From positions 186,001 through 250,000 of the forward strand of contig NZ_SSBK01000005.1 of assembly GCF_004795035.1 (NCBI RefSeq): 64,000 bases of DNA, given 5' to 3'. Within the stretch, counting starts at the first letter, position 1, and each line of letters opens with the position of its first letter. Position numbers and translations under genes: made by a program. The notes under the pieces were generated by a model that was given only the letters and a program-made list of their open reading frames with translations, had not been told where the DNA came from and ran no database searches. This DNA is from Streptomyces sp. A0958. Its GTDB lineage: Bacteria; Actinomycetota; Actinomycetes; Streptomycetales; Streptomycetaceae. Below are positions 16,381-24,406 of this stretch, in pieces.

Positions 16381-17340
16381 ATGCCGCTCGCCCCGCAGCG
16401 GCCGAAGGCCGGCCGGCTCGCCGAGGAGTACTACACCGCGGTCCGCGTCCCCCCGGACCTGGCGGCCCTGGCGTCCGTCCCGGACACGCTGGCCCCCGGC
16501 TCCCCGGCCAAGGTCGGCATCCTCGACCTCGCCTTCGCCGTACGGGGCGAGCGCACCGAACTCGTCGGGCGCTACCAGAAGACACCGCTGCAGATCATGC
16601 GGCCGCTGTGGATCGACCCCGCGCTGCCCGGCATGAGTTACGTCTACCTCATGGCGACCGGCGGCGGCATCGCCCAGGCCGACCGCTACCGGATGGACTT
16701 CCGCTGCGGCCCGGACACCCAGGTCCACCTGACCACCCAGGCCGCCACCAAGGTCTTCCGGATGGAGCACGACTACGCGAGCCAGCGGGTGCACCTGACG
16801 GCCGAGGCCGGCAGCTACGTCGAATACCTGCCCGACCCGCTGATCCCGTTCCAGGACGCACGCTTCTACCAGCGCACCGAGGTCACCGTCGCACCCGGTG
16901 CCACGGTCCTCCTCGGCGACACCCTCACCGCGGGGAGGCTCGCCCGGGGCGAACGCCACGCCTATCGGACGCTCGCCACCGACCTGCGCATCAGCAGGCC
17001 CGACGGCACCCTCCTCGCCGTCGACACCCTGCGCCTGGCCCCCGGACGGTCCGGCCGGGGCATCCTCGGGCCCGGGGTGTTCGCCGGGCACGACCACGTC
17101 GCCTCGCTCTTCGTCGTGACCGACCGCGTCCCGGCAGCCGGCCTCGCCGACGCCCTGCACGAGGCGCTAGCCGGACTCGGCGTCCTGTACGGGGTGAGCG
17201 TGCTGCCCCGGGACTGCGGGGCCTGGGTGCGGCTCCTCGACGACAGCCCGATCCGGGTCGCCGCCGCGCACCGGGCCGCCTGGCACGCCGTACGCCGGCT
17301 GCTCACCGGCCACCCGCCGCCGGACCTGCGCAAACCGTAG
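16381..17340 (+). CDS. ureD: Urease accessory protein UreD/UreH
   Basis: 319 residues; its ATG is two bases after the ureG stop. Family blocks are visible: the beta-rich ATGGGIAQADRYRMDFRC, TTQAATKVFRMEHDYASQ and GSYVEYLPDPLIPFQDARF. UreD is the scaffold that binds the apo-urease and recruits UreF-UreG. Gene order ureABC-F-G-D is the usual actinomycete order, except for the extra gene after ureA. Confidence 0.96.
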   Translation: MPLAPQRPKAGRLAEEYYTAVRVPPDLAALASVPDTLAPGSPAKVGILDLAFAVRGERTELVGRYQKTPLQIMRPLWIDPALPGMSYVYLMATGGGIAQADRYRMDFRCGPDTQVHLTTQAATKVFRMEHDYASQRVHLTAEAGSYVEYLPDPLIPFQDARFYQRTEVTVAPGATVLLGDTLTAGRLARGERHAYRTLATDLRISRPDGTLLAVDTLRLAPGRSGRGILGPGVFAGHDHVASLFVVTDRVPAAGLADALHEALAGLGVLYGVSVLPRDCGAWVRLLDDSPIRVAAAHRAAWHAVRRLLTGHPPPDLRKP

Positions 17341-17374
17341 ACCCCCGCCCCTCCCCCCACACGAGGTACCGCCG

Positions 17375-18724
17375 ATGATCACCGCTCCCGCGCCCATGCC
17401 GGCCGCGTACGACTCCGGGGACACCGCCTGGCTGCTCGCCGCCACCGCCATGGTCCTCCTCATGACGCCCGGCCTCGCGTTCTTCTACGGCGGCATGGTG
17501 CGCACCCGGCACGTGCTCATGATGATCAAGATGAGCTTCGCCGCCCTGGCCTTCGGCACCCTCGTCTGGTGGGTCATCGGATACACCCTGGCGTTCGGGC
17601 CCGACGTGGGAGGCGCCGGGCTCATCGGGAACCTCGACCACGTGTTCATGAAGGGCATCCAGCTGAACACGCTGAGCGGCGCCATCCCCACGTACATCTA
17701 CAGCACCTTCCAGATGGGCTTCGCCATCATCACCGTGGCGCTGATCAGCGGTTCGATCGCCGACCGCGCCACGATGAAGGGCTGGCTCGTCTTCGTCGTG
17801 CTGTGGCTGCTGATCGTCTACATCCCGGCCGCGCACTGGGTGTTCGACAAGGACGGCTGGATCGTGAAGCACCTCGGTGCGCTCGACTTCGCGGGCGGCC
17901 TGCCGGTGGAGCTCAACTCCGGGGTCGCCGGACTCGCCGTAGCCCTCGTGCTGCGCGCACCGCGCGACTTCGCCCGCCACGAGGAGCGCCCCAACAACAT
18001 CCCGCTCGTGGTCGTCGGCGTCGGGCTCCTGTGGTTCGGCTGGTTCGGCTTCAACTCCGGCTCCGCGCTCACCGACCAGGGCACGGCCGCCGCCGCCTTC
18101 ATCAACACCCAGCTCGGGGCCGCGGGCGCCATGGTGACCTGGCCGCTGGTCGAGAAGTGGCGCACCGGCCGGGTCACCACCATGGGCGTCGTCTCGTCCG
18201 CCGTCGCGGGCATGGTCGCCATCACCCCGGCGTGCGGTGAGATCGACACGCTCGGCGCGGTGATCACCGGCCTCGTCGTCGGCGCGGTGAGCGCCTTCGC
18301 GATCACGCTGAAGTTCCGCTTCAACGTGGACGACACGCTCGACGTGGTCGGGGTGCACGGCGTCGGCGGGCTGATCGGCCTGATCATGGTCGGCCTCTTC
18401 GCCACCGCGCGCATCAGCGGCCAGGAAGGCCTCTTCTACGGCGGCGGCTGGGGCCTGCTCGGCAAGCAGCTCGTCGCGATCGTCTCCATGATCGCCTTCT
18501 CGTTCATCCTCACCTGGATCATCGCCAAGGCCGTCGACCTGACCGTCGGCTTCCGGGCGAAGGAGGAGTACGGCAACGTCCCGGGCGAGGAGGCGGAGCA
18601 GGCGTACGACTTGCAGACCGCCGATCGCCTGGGCGCACTGGTCTCCGGCAAGCGGGTGGCGAGCGACGACGAGCTGGTCAGGCAGATCAGCCGGCTGCTG
18701 CGGGCCCGCGAGGACGACCGCTGA
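17375..18724 (+). CDS. amtB: Ammonium transporter with Glu in place of the first pore His
   Basis: 449 residues with eleven membrane helices and Amt signatures (TPGLAFFYGGMVR, FGWFGFNSGSAL, VVGVHGVGGLIG). In E. coli AmtB the pore is lined by two histidines, the first in DFAGGTVVHI. Here that segment reads DFAGGLPVEL, so the first His is Glu (Glu179), while the second is kept (His328). The same exchange is known in fungal Mep1/Mep3-type proteins and changes ion selectivity. It follows ureD by 34 bp and is likely co-transcribed. There is no glnK next to it, unlike the usual amtB-glnK pair. The C-terminal cytoplasmic tail of about 60 residues is acidic. Confidence 0.95.
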   Translation: MITAPAPMPAAYDSGDTAWLLAATAMVLLMTPGLAFFYGGMVRTRHVLMMIKMSFAALAFGTLVWWVIGYTLAFGPDVGGAGLIGNLDHVFMKGIQLNTLSGAIPTYIYSTFQMGFAIITVALISGSIADRATMKGWLVFVVLWLLIVYIPAAHWVFDKDGWIVKHLGALDFAGGLPVELNSGVAGLAVALVLRAPRDFARHEERPNNIPLVVVGVGLLWFGWFGFNSGSALTDQGTAAAAFINTQLGAAGAMVTWPLVEKWRTGRVTTMGVVSSAVAGMVAITPACGEIDTLGAVITGLVVGAVSAFAITLKFRFNVDDTLDVVGVHGVGGLIGLIMVGLFATARISGQEGLFYGGGWGLLGKQLVAIVSMIAFSFILTWIIAKAVDLTVGFRAKEEYGNVPGEEAEQAYDLQTADRLGALVSGKRVASDDELVRQISRLLRAREDDR

Positions 18725-18819
18725 GGGCGTGCAGAGCATCAACTTGCGTGTCGAAGCCCTTGACACCGCTGCTCAGGCAGGGTGTTCGACAGCAAGTTGT
18801 TTACCGGAACGCCCTCAGC
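18720..18819. repeat. 100-bp imperfect inverted repeat (MITE-like or large terminator)
   Basis: Outer arms GCTGAGGGCGT (18720-18730) and ACGCCCTCAGC (18809-18819) are a perfect 11-bp terminal inverted repeat. Inner arms CAACTTGC (18740-18747) with TGTCGAA (18749-18755) pair with TTCGACA (18785-18791) and GCAAGTTG (18792-18799). The stop codon of amtB lies in the left arm. The element separates two convergent genes and would fold into one long hairpin. Either a degenerate insertion-sequence remnant/MITE or a large terminator would look like this; I favour a mobile origin because the two unpaired 9-bp blocks sit symmetrically between the outer and inner arms. Confidence 0.65.
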
Positions 18820-18834
18820 TTAGTTTCTTAGCAC

Positions 18835-20238
18835 CTACTTCCGGGTCGGGCGCAGGAAGTCGCGTACGAACGTGCGGTGCCACCAGCAGCCGGTGGCCCG
18901 CAGCTCGCGCCAGGTGGTGAACCGGTAGCGGAAGACCCTGGCCCGCACCTGGGCAGGCGGGGCGCCGGGGAACGGTTTGTGCCGCAGCAGCCGCAGCGTG
19001 TCCCGGTCGTTGTCCAGCAGCCGTTCCACGAACGGGCCGAACCAGGCACGGGCGTACGCGGGCGACAGCGCCGCGAACCACATCATCCAGTCCAGCCGCA
19101 GATGGTACGGCGCGAACTGGCGCGGCAGCCGCCGCGGGTCGCCCGGCTTGCCCCGGAAGCCGTACTCCTTCCACACCGTGCCCGGGTGCACCACCGGATC
19201 GGAGGTGCCCTCGACCACCACCTCCAGGCGGACCCGGCTGACGCTGCCGAACGCGCCGTACGTGTTGACCAGGTGCAACGGGTCGAAGGAGCGGTTCATC
19301 ACCTGACGGCGGGAGACCAGGTTGCGGGCCGGGCGGTAGCTGAGGGCGAGGATCAGCACCGTCACGGCGATCACCACCACCTCGTACCAGAGCGGCGCAC
19401 CCCGCTGGGCGGGCGGCTCGGTCAGCGGCGACCAGTCGATGGCCGGCAGGGCGAGTGTGATGGTCAGCCAGTTGAGCCAGGCGAAGTTCCCCGAGAGCAC
19501 CAGCCACAACTGCGTGACGATCATCAGCCCCGCCGCCACGCTCGCCACCGGCTGCGGGGTGAGGAGCAGAACCGGGACGAGCAGCTGCGTCACATGGTTG
19601 GCCGCCACCTCCGCCCGGTGCACGGGCCGGGGGAGACGGTGGAAGAACCAGCTCAGGGGCCCCGGCATCGGCTGGGTCTCGTGGTGGAAGTACAAGCACG
19701 TCAGATTCCGCCAGCAGGCGTCGCCGCGCCACTTGATGAGCCCGGCCCCGAACTCCAGCCGGAACAGCACCCACCGCAGCAGCCACAGCACGAGCACCGG
19801 TGGCGCCGTGCCCGCGTTGCCCAGGAAGACGGCGAGAAAGCCCGTCTCCAGGAGCAGCGACTCCCAGCCGAAGCCGTACCAGACCCCGCCGACCTGCACG
19901 ATCGACAGATACAGCAGCCACGGCAGCGCCCAGAGCGCCATCGCCGCCCCCAACGGCACCCGGTCGTCCACGCCCGCGATCAGCGCGACGGCGACGGCGC
20001 AGCCGGTCCAGGCGACCGCGGCGAAGGAGCGGTCGGAGTAGCGGAGGCGGAAGAGACCCGGGGCGCTGCGCCAGTCCGTGCGCCGCAGGACGTCCCGGGC
20101 GGGCAGCATGCCGCGTTTACCGATCAGCGCCCGGAACTGGAGCGCCGCGGTGAGGAAGGCGGCCAGGTAGATGACGGCCAGGGCCTCCTGGAAGACCAGC
20201 CGGCCGAGCCAGTACCCGTCTGCGGTGAACCACTCCAT
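18835..20238 (-). CDS. Lipase maturation factor (LMF1/2)-family membrane protein
   Basis: 467 residues from ATG 20238, the first Met that keeps the conserved start EWFTADGYWLGRLVFQEALA. About eight membrane helices, then a C-terminal soluble part with VNTYGAFGSVSRVRLEVVVEGT, EYGFRGKPGDPRRLPRQFAPYHLRLDW-like blocks and WFGPFVERLL. These match vertebrate lipase maturation factor and its bacterial relatives. Animal LMF1 helps lipases fold in the ER; the bacterial role is not established, though a part in folding secreted enzymes is an attractive guess. It stands alone, convergent with amtB and divergent from the lipoprotein gene. Confidence 0.85.
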   Translation of the reverse strand: MEWFTADGYWLGRLVFQEALAVIYLAAFLTAALQFRALIGKRGMLPARDVLRRTDWRSAPGLFRLRYSDRSFAAVAWTGCAVAVALIAGVDDRVPLGAAMALWALPWLLYLSIVQVGGVWYGFGWESLLLETGFLAVFLGNAGTAPPVLVLWLLRWVLFRLEFGAGLIKWRGDACWRNLTCLYFHHETQPMPGPLSWFFHRLPRPVHRAEVAANHVTQLLVPVLLLTPQPVASVAAGLMIVTQLWLVLSGNFAWLNWLTITLALPAIDWSPLTEPPAQRGAPLWYEVVVIAVTVLILALSYRPARNLVSRRQVMNRSFDPLHLVNTYGAFGSVSRVRLEVVVEGTSDPVVHPGTVWKEYGFRGKPGDPRRLPRQFAPYHLRLDWMMWFAALSPAYARAWFGPFVERLLDNDRDTLRLLRHKPFPGAPPAQVRARVFRYRFTTWRELRATGCWWHRTFVRDFLRPTRK

Positions 20239-20373
20239 CGCTACCAGTATCGGCCCGCCGCACCCTGCGCGCCGGACCTGTTCCGGCGAGCCGTCCGTTT
20301 GCGGCGGACCGGGAAGTGCGGCAGACATGAGGGGAGCGACCGGGAGACCGGTGACCAGGCAGGAGATTCCTTC

Positions 20374-21540
20374 GTGCACTCACGCATACGTCTGCGACGC
20401 GCTGTGTTCGCCCTCCTCTCCGCCGGCATCCTCCTCGCCGCGGGCTGCGCCCAGGAGACCTCCCCGCGCACCAGGACGGCCGCCGAGGACGTCCTCCTCC
20501 AGCCGGCCGCCGACCCCGGTCCCTCCCCGTTCACCGGTTCCACGGCGAGCACGCCCGGTCCGGCGCGCTCAGGTGGCGGCTCCTCGTCGGCGCCCGGCGA
20601 CGGGAAACCGCTCACGCGCACCGGATCGACGCCCGGACTGTACGGCGGAACGCGCGCCGTCCCGTCCTGCGACGTCGAGACCCAGATCCGCATGCTCGCC
20701 GCCGACCCGGCCAGGGAAGAGGCCTTCGCGCGCACCGTGTCGGTCGCCCCTGCCCAGGTCCCCGCCTTCCTGCGCGCCCTGACGCCCGTCCTGCTGCGCG
20801 CCGACACGCTGGTCACCGGCCACGGCTTCCGCGCGGGCTCCGTCACCGCGTTCCGGTCCGTGCTTCAGGCGGGCACCGCGGTCATGGTCGACGGCCGCGG
20901 CCTCCCGCGCGTCCGCTGCGCCTGCGGCAACCCCCTGGACCCGCCGACCGGGGCGGCGGGCGTCTCGGCAGGCAAGGGGGCGCGCTGGGAGGGGTTCGAC
21001 GCGGCGCGGACCGTCGTGATCGAGCCCGCCGCACGGCCCGTCCGCGAACTGGTGATCGTCGACGTGGAGCACCACACCTGGATCGCGCGGCCCTCGGGCG
21101 ACGAGGGCGCCGGGGACCGGGAGCCCGCGGTGCCGCCGCCCTACGACCCCGGCACCGACATCACAGGGCCGCTCCCCGAGGCGCCGCCGACCGGCACGAA
21201 GGAGCCGCAGGCGCCGAAGAAGTCCGCGCGGCCCAAAAAGCCGGCGGACCCGACGCCGTCCCGCTCCCGGCCGCCCGGCGACTGCCCGACACCCGCTGAG
21301 CCGACGCCGCCCGGTGAGCCGGCGGCCGCCACCGGCCTGCCCGCCCGGTCGGCCGGGGAAACGAACTGCCCCACGCCCACCGGCGTCCCCTCCGACGCCC
21401 CCACCGACGGGTACCCGGACGAGCCCACCGAGCCGGAACCGGACGAGCCGCCGCAGGATCTGGTGCCGCCCATGACCGACGAGCCGCAGACGTCCATCCA
21501 GCTGCCCCGGCACGACGACGGCCCGGCGGCCCGGGGGTGA
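20374..21540 (+). CDS. Secreted lipoprotein, probably DUF6777-like, with Pro-rich tail
   Basis: 388 residues from GTG 20374, with AGGAG upstream. A lipoprotein signal peptide ends in LLSAGILLAAGC, so Cys is the lipidated residue. Residues about 30-225 form a globular domain with LLQPAADPGPSPFTGS, GLYGGTRAVPSCDVETQIRM and RCACGNPLDPP; this resembles the domain I know as DUF6777 in Streptomyces, from memory. The last ~160 residues are Pro, Thr, Glu and Asp rich and should be an extended wall-spanning stalk. Function is unknown. Confidence 0.8.
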   Translation: MHSRIRLRRAVFALLSAGILLAAGCAQETSPRTRTAAEDVLLQPAADPGPSPFTGSTASTPGPARSGGGSSSAPGDGKPLTRTGSTPGLYGGTRAVPSCDVETQIRMLAADPAREEAFARTVSVAPAQVPAFLRALTPVLLRADTLVTGHGFRAGSVTAFRSVLQAGTAVMVDGRGLPRVRCACGNPLDPPTGAAGVSAGKGARWEGFDAARTVVIEPAARPVRELVIVDVEHHTWIARPSGDEGAGDREPAVPPPYDPGTDITGPLPEAPPTGTKEPQAPKKSARPKKPADPTPSRSRPPGDCPTPAEPTPPGEPAAATGLPARSAGETNCPTPTGVPSDAPTDGYPDEPTEPEPDEPPQDLVPPMTDEPQTSIQLPRHDDGPAARG

Positions 21541-21552
21541 GGGGCGGCGGGC

Positions 21553-22986
21553 TCATTCCTCGGTCGGCAGCCAGTTCCCGTGCAGGCCCAGCGGGACGCG
21601 GACGGGGATGCGCACCCGGGCCACCGGGCCCGTCGTCGGGTCCTCGGACGGGATGACGAGCAGCCAACTGCTCGCGTCGGTACGGTCGGTGGCGTACGTC
21701 ATCCAGTAGCCGCCCTCGCCGGGGGCGGTGCCCGGGACGGGGGCGAAGACCGGCTCGCCGACCGACAGGTTCCCGGCCCGCCACGCGAGGTGCGGGCCCG
21801 AGGGGTCGCTGCCGTCGTACCAGCGCAGCTCGTCGAACTCGCCCGGCAGCAGGTCCGGGTCGCCCGAATCCGCGGCCACGGCCAGCTGGCGGTGGCGGCG
21901 GCCGATCAGACGGTCGTCGGTGCGGGGGAGTTCCATCCGGGCGTCGTCCAGCACGGTGCGGCGCATGGTGCCCGCCTCGGGGTCGATGACCGCGCGCACC
22001 AGGCCCGCGTGGTTGGGCCGGCCGCCCTCGTCGGGCGTGCCCATGGCCAGGCGCGTCCACTGCACGTAGTCGAGCACCACGTTCCCGCCGTCGGGTTCGG
22101 TGTCGTACGCGTTGACCGTGTGCCACAGCCAGAAGGCGTCGTCGGAAGCCCAGCGCACCGGGCCGCCGTCGCGGGGGACCAGGGCGACCCGGGTGCCTCG
22201 TTCGGGGCGCCAGTCGATCATGGAGCCGCCGTTCATCGCCGCGTCGATGTCGAAGAACACGGGCGCCAGCACGATCACCAGGAAGCGCGGAGTCAGCGCC
22301 ATGTCGTGGATCATCATCGGCTCGTCCACCCCGTCGATCGCGGTGGGGCCGCGCACCACCTCGCCGGTGGGGCCGATCGCCGACCAGGTGAGGTAGGGCG
22401 GCTCCAGGCCGTAGCAGAAGGCGAGCATCTCGCCGGTGACCGGGTCGGTCTTCGGGTGCGCCGTGATCCCGGCCGGCAGCGCCCCGCCGAACGTCTCCTT
22501 GCCGACGGTCCCCAGCTCCGGCGTCATCAGGAAGGGGCAGTCGGACTCGGCGAGGGCCAGCAGCCGTCCCGCGTGGCGCACCACGTTGATGTCGGGCATG
22601 TCCCGGAACGTGCCGGCCAACTCCGGCTCGACGTCCGGCACCCTGGGCAGGATCATCGACTCGATCCCGCCCCACAGCGCCAGCCCGGCCCGCTCCTCGG
22701 CGACCACGGCGGGTGTCCGCACGAACCGGTTGCGGTAGCGGGCCCGGCCGCCGGAGATCCATACCCCGTGCAACATGCCGTCCCCGTCGATCGGGTAGAG
22801 GTACGAACCGATCGGCGTGAAGCGGGGGTTGGGCCCGTTGCGCAGGAACACCCCGTCCAGCTCGTCCGGCAGTTGGCCCGTCACCTGGAGGTCCGCCTCG
22901 TCGACCTCCTCGGTGACCGGGGCGAAGCGGCCGGAGAGATGGACGACGCGGCTCGGGTCGAAGGCGTGTGCGGCATGTGCGGCCAT
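21553..22986 (-). CDS. Carotenoid cleavage oxygenase family protein
   Basis: 477 residues from ATG 22986, with GGGAGG upstream. It is a seven-bladed propeller enzyme with the start LPDELDGVFLRNGPNPRF and the four iron-binding histidines visible in AHPKTDP, MIHDMALT, LWHTVNAYD and the C-terminal GLHGNW. These enzymes split carotenoid or stilbene double bonds with O2. No carotenoid synthesis genes are near, so the substrate may be imported or made elsewhere. It is a single gene, convergent with the lipoprotein gene. Confidence 0.93.
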   Translation of the reverse strand: MAAHAAHAFDPSRVVHLSGRFAPVTEEVDEADLQVTGQLPDELDGVFLRNGPNPRFTPIGSYLYPIDGDGMLHGVWISGGRARYRNRFVRTPAVVAEERAGLALWGGIESMILPRVPDVEPELAGTFRDMPDINVVRHAGRLLALAESDCPFLMTPELGTVGKETFGGALPAGITAHPKTDPVTGEMLAFCYGLEPPYLTWSAIGPTGEVVRGPTAIDGVDEPMMIHDMALTPRFLVIVLAPVFFDIDAAMNGGSMIDWRPERGTRVALVPRDGGPVRWASDDAFWLWHTVNAYDTEPDGGNVVLDYVQWTRLAMGTPDEGGRPNHAGLVRAVIDPEAGTMRRTVLDDARMELPRTDDRLIGRRHRQLAVAADSGDPDLLPGEFDELRWYDGSDPSGPHLAWRAGNLSVGEPVFAPVPGTAPGEGGYWMTYATDRTDASSWLLVIPSEDPTTGPVARVRIPVRVPLGLHGNWLPTEE

Positions 22987-23287
22987 GGCGGCCTCCCTCG
23001 CCGGGGTCGTGCGCACCCGGATGCGGGCCCGGGCTGACCCTTCATTCAAGCTCCGGCCCCGGCCCGCCGCAACGCGGAACGCGCGCTGCCCGCGCGGAAT
23101 GTTCACCGAGCGCTACCCGGACCGGGTGCGCGAGCGGGCCCGGGACGCGCAAGCCTCCCGTGAGGCACACCGACCCCACTTTGGTCCAGACCTATTGACG
23201 GAAGGTCTGGACCACTTTACGTTGGGCGGCGTTCGCGATCCGGTTGCGTGTTGTCAGGGGCATGCCATTTCAGGAAGAGGTCCCGCC
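22987..23287. other. Intergenic region between divergent oxygenase and chitinase genes
   Basis: The right third contains the chitinase promoter/operator (23183-23223). The remainder must hold the minus-strand promoter of the carotenoid oxygenase; I see no clear -35/-10 pair and no further gene. Confidence 0.5.
23183..23223 (+). promoter_or_regulatory. Chitinase promoter with two DasR-like repeats
   Basis: The -35 TTGACG (23195-23200) and -10 TACGTT (23218-23223) are 17 bp apart. GGTCCAGACC (23183-23192) and GGTCTGGACC (23204-23213) lie on either side of the -35, 21 bp (two helix turns) from each other. Paired repeats of this type are established for Streptomyces chitinase promoters and match the core of the DasR site (ACTGGTCTAGACCACT). 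Expression should be repressed by DasR and induced on chitin. Confidence 0.85.
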
Positions 23288-24340
23288 ATGTTCGGTCGTA
23301 CATCACGTCTGCTGGGGATCGGCCTCGCGGCGGCGTGCATCGTCCCGATGCTCGTCGCGGCCAAGCCGGCCTCCGCGCAGGAGGACACCTGTGCGGTCAA
23401 GTCGAAGCCCACGGGCAAGGTGCTCCAGGGGTACTGGGAGAACTGGGACGGCGCGTCCAACGGGGTGCATCCGCCGCTGGGCTGGATTCCGGTCACCGAC
23501 AGCCGCATCCCGCAGCACGGCTACAACGTGATCAACGCGGCCTTCCCGGTCATCCTCTCGGACGGCACCGTCCGGTGGGAGGACGGGATGGACTCGACCG
23601 TCAAGGTCCCGACCCCGGCCGAGATGTGCCGGGCGAAGGCGTCCGGGCTCACCACCCTGATGTCGATCGGTGGCGCCACCGCCGGCATCGACCTCAGCTC
23701 CAGCGCCGTCGCCGACCGCTTCGTCGACACGGTGGTGCCGATCCTGAAGAAGTACAACTTCGACGGCATCGACATCGACATCGAGACCGGCCTCACCGGC
23801 ACCGGCAACATCAACCAGCTGTCCGCCTCGCAGTCCAACCTGATCCGCATCATCGACGGCGTACTCGCGAAGATGCCGTCCAACTTCGGTCTGACCATGG
23901 CGCCCGAGACGGCGTACGTCACCGGCGGCAGCATCGTGTACGGCTCGATCTGGGGCGCCTACCTGCCCATCGTGAAGAAGTACGCGGACAACGGCCGGCT
24001 CTGGTGGCTGAACATGCAGTACTACAACGGCAGCATGTACGGCTGCTCCGGCGACTCGTACTCCGCCGGCACCGTGCAGGGCTTCACCGCGCAGACGGAC
24101 TGCCTGAACAAGGGGCTCGTCATCCAGGGCACCACGATCAAGGTCCCCTACGACAAGCAGGTCCCCGGCCTGCCCGCCCAGCCCGGCGCCGGCGGCGGCT
24201 ACATGGCGCCCGGCCTCGTCTCGCAGGCCTGGAACCACTACGGCAACAGCCTCAAGGGCCTGATGACCTGGTCGCTGAACTGGGACGGCTCCAAGAACTG
24301 GACCTTCGGCGACAACGTGAAGGCGCTCCAGGGACGCTGA
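23288..24340 (+). CDS. Secreted GH18 chitinase (catalytic domain only)
   Basis: 350 residues with a Sec signal peptide (basic start, hydrophobic run, cleavage near AKPASA-QE). The catalytic motif is intact, FDGIDIDIE, with Glu as proton donor. SIGG precedes it (LMSIGGATAG) and MQYYNG and LMTWSLNWD complete the substrate cleft. There is no carbohydrate-binding module. It cuts chitin outside the cell. Ribosome site AGGAAGAGG. The promoter carries two DasR-like repeats. Confidence 0.95.
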   Translation: MFGRTSRLLGIGLAAACIVPMLVAAKPASAQEDTCAVKSKPTGKVLQGYWENWDGASNGVHPPLGWIPVTDSRIPQHGYNVINAAFPVILSDGTVRWEDGMDSTVKVPTPAEMCRAKASGLTTLMSIGGATAGIDLSSSAVADRFVDTVVPILKKYNFDGIDIDIETGLTGTGNINQLSASQSNLIRIIDGVLAKMPSNFGLTMAPETAYVTGGSIVYGSIWGAYLPIVKKYADNGRLWWLNMQYYNGSMYGCSGDSYSAGTVQGFTAQTDCLNKGLVIQGTTIKVPYDKQVPGLPAQPGAGGGYMAPGLVSQAWNHYGNSLKGLMTWSLNWDGSKNWTFGDNVKALQGR

Positions 24341-24351
24341 CGCCCCCGTCC

Positions 24352-24399
24352 GGCCAAGGCCCCGCACGCCCCGGTCCGGGGATGTACGGGGCCTTCGCC
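24352..24399. terminator. Terminator between convergent chitinase and reductase genes
   Basis: AAGGCCCCG (24356-24364) pairs with CGGGGCCTT (24387-24395); an inner CCCCGG/CCGGGG stem extends the hairpin. Confidence 0.65.
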
Positions 24400-24406
24400 G
24401 GACTTC

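Noticed and set aside
20374..21540. Very long plus-strand frame starting near 18877 fused to the lipoprotein
   Set aside because: The first part is only antisense to the LMF-like gene. The lipobox and ribosome site define GTG 20374 as the start.
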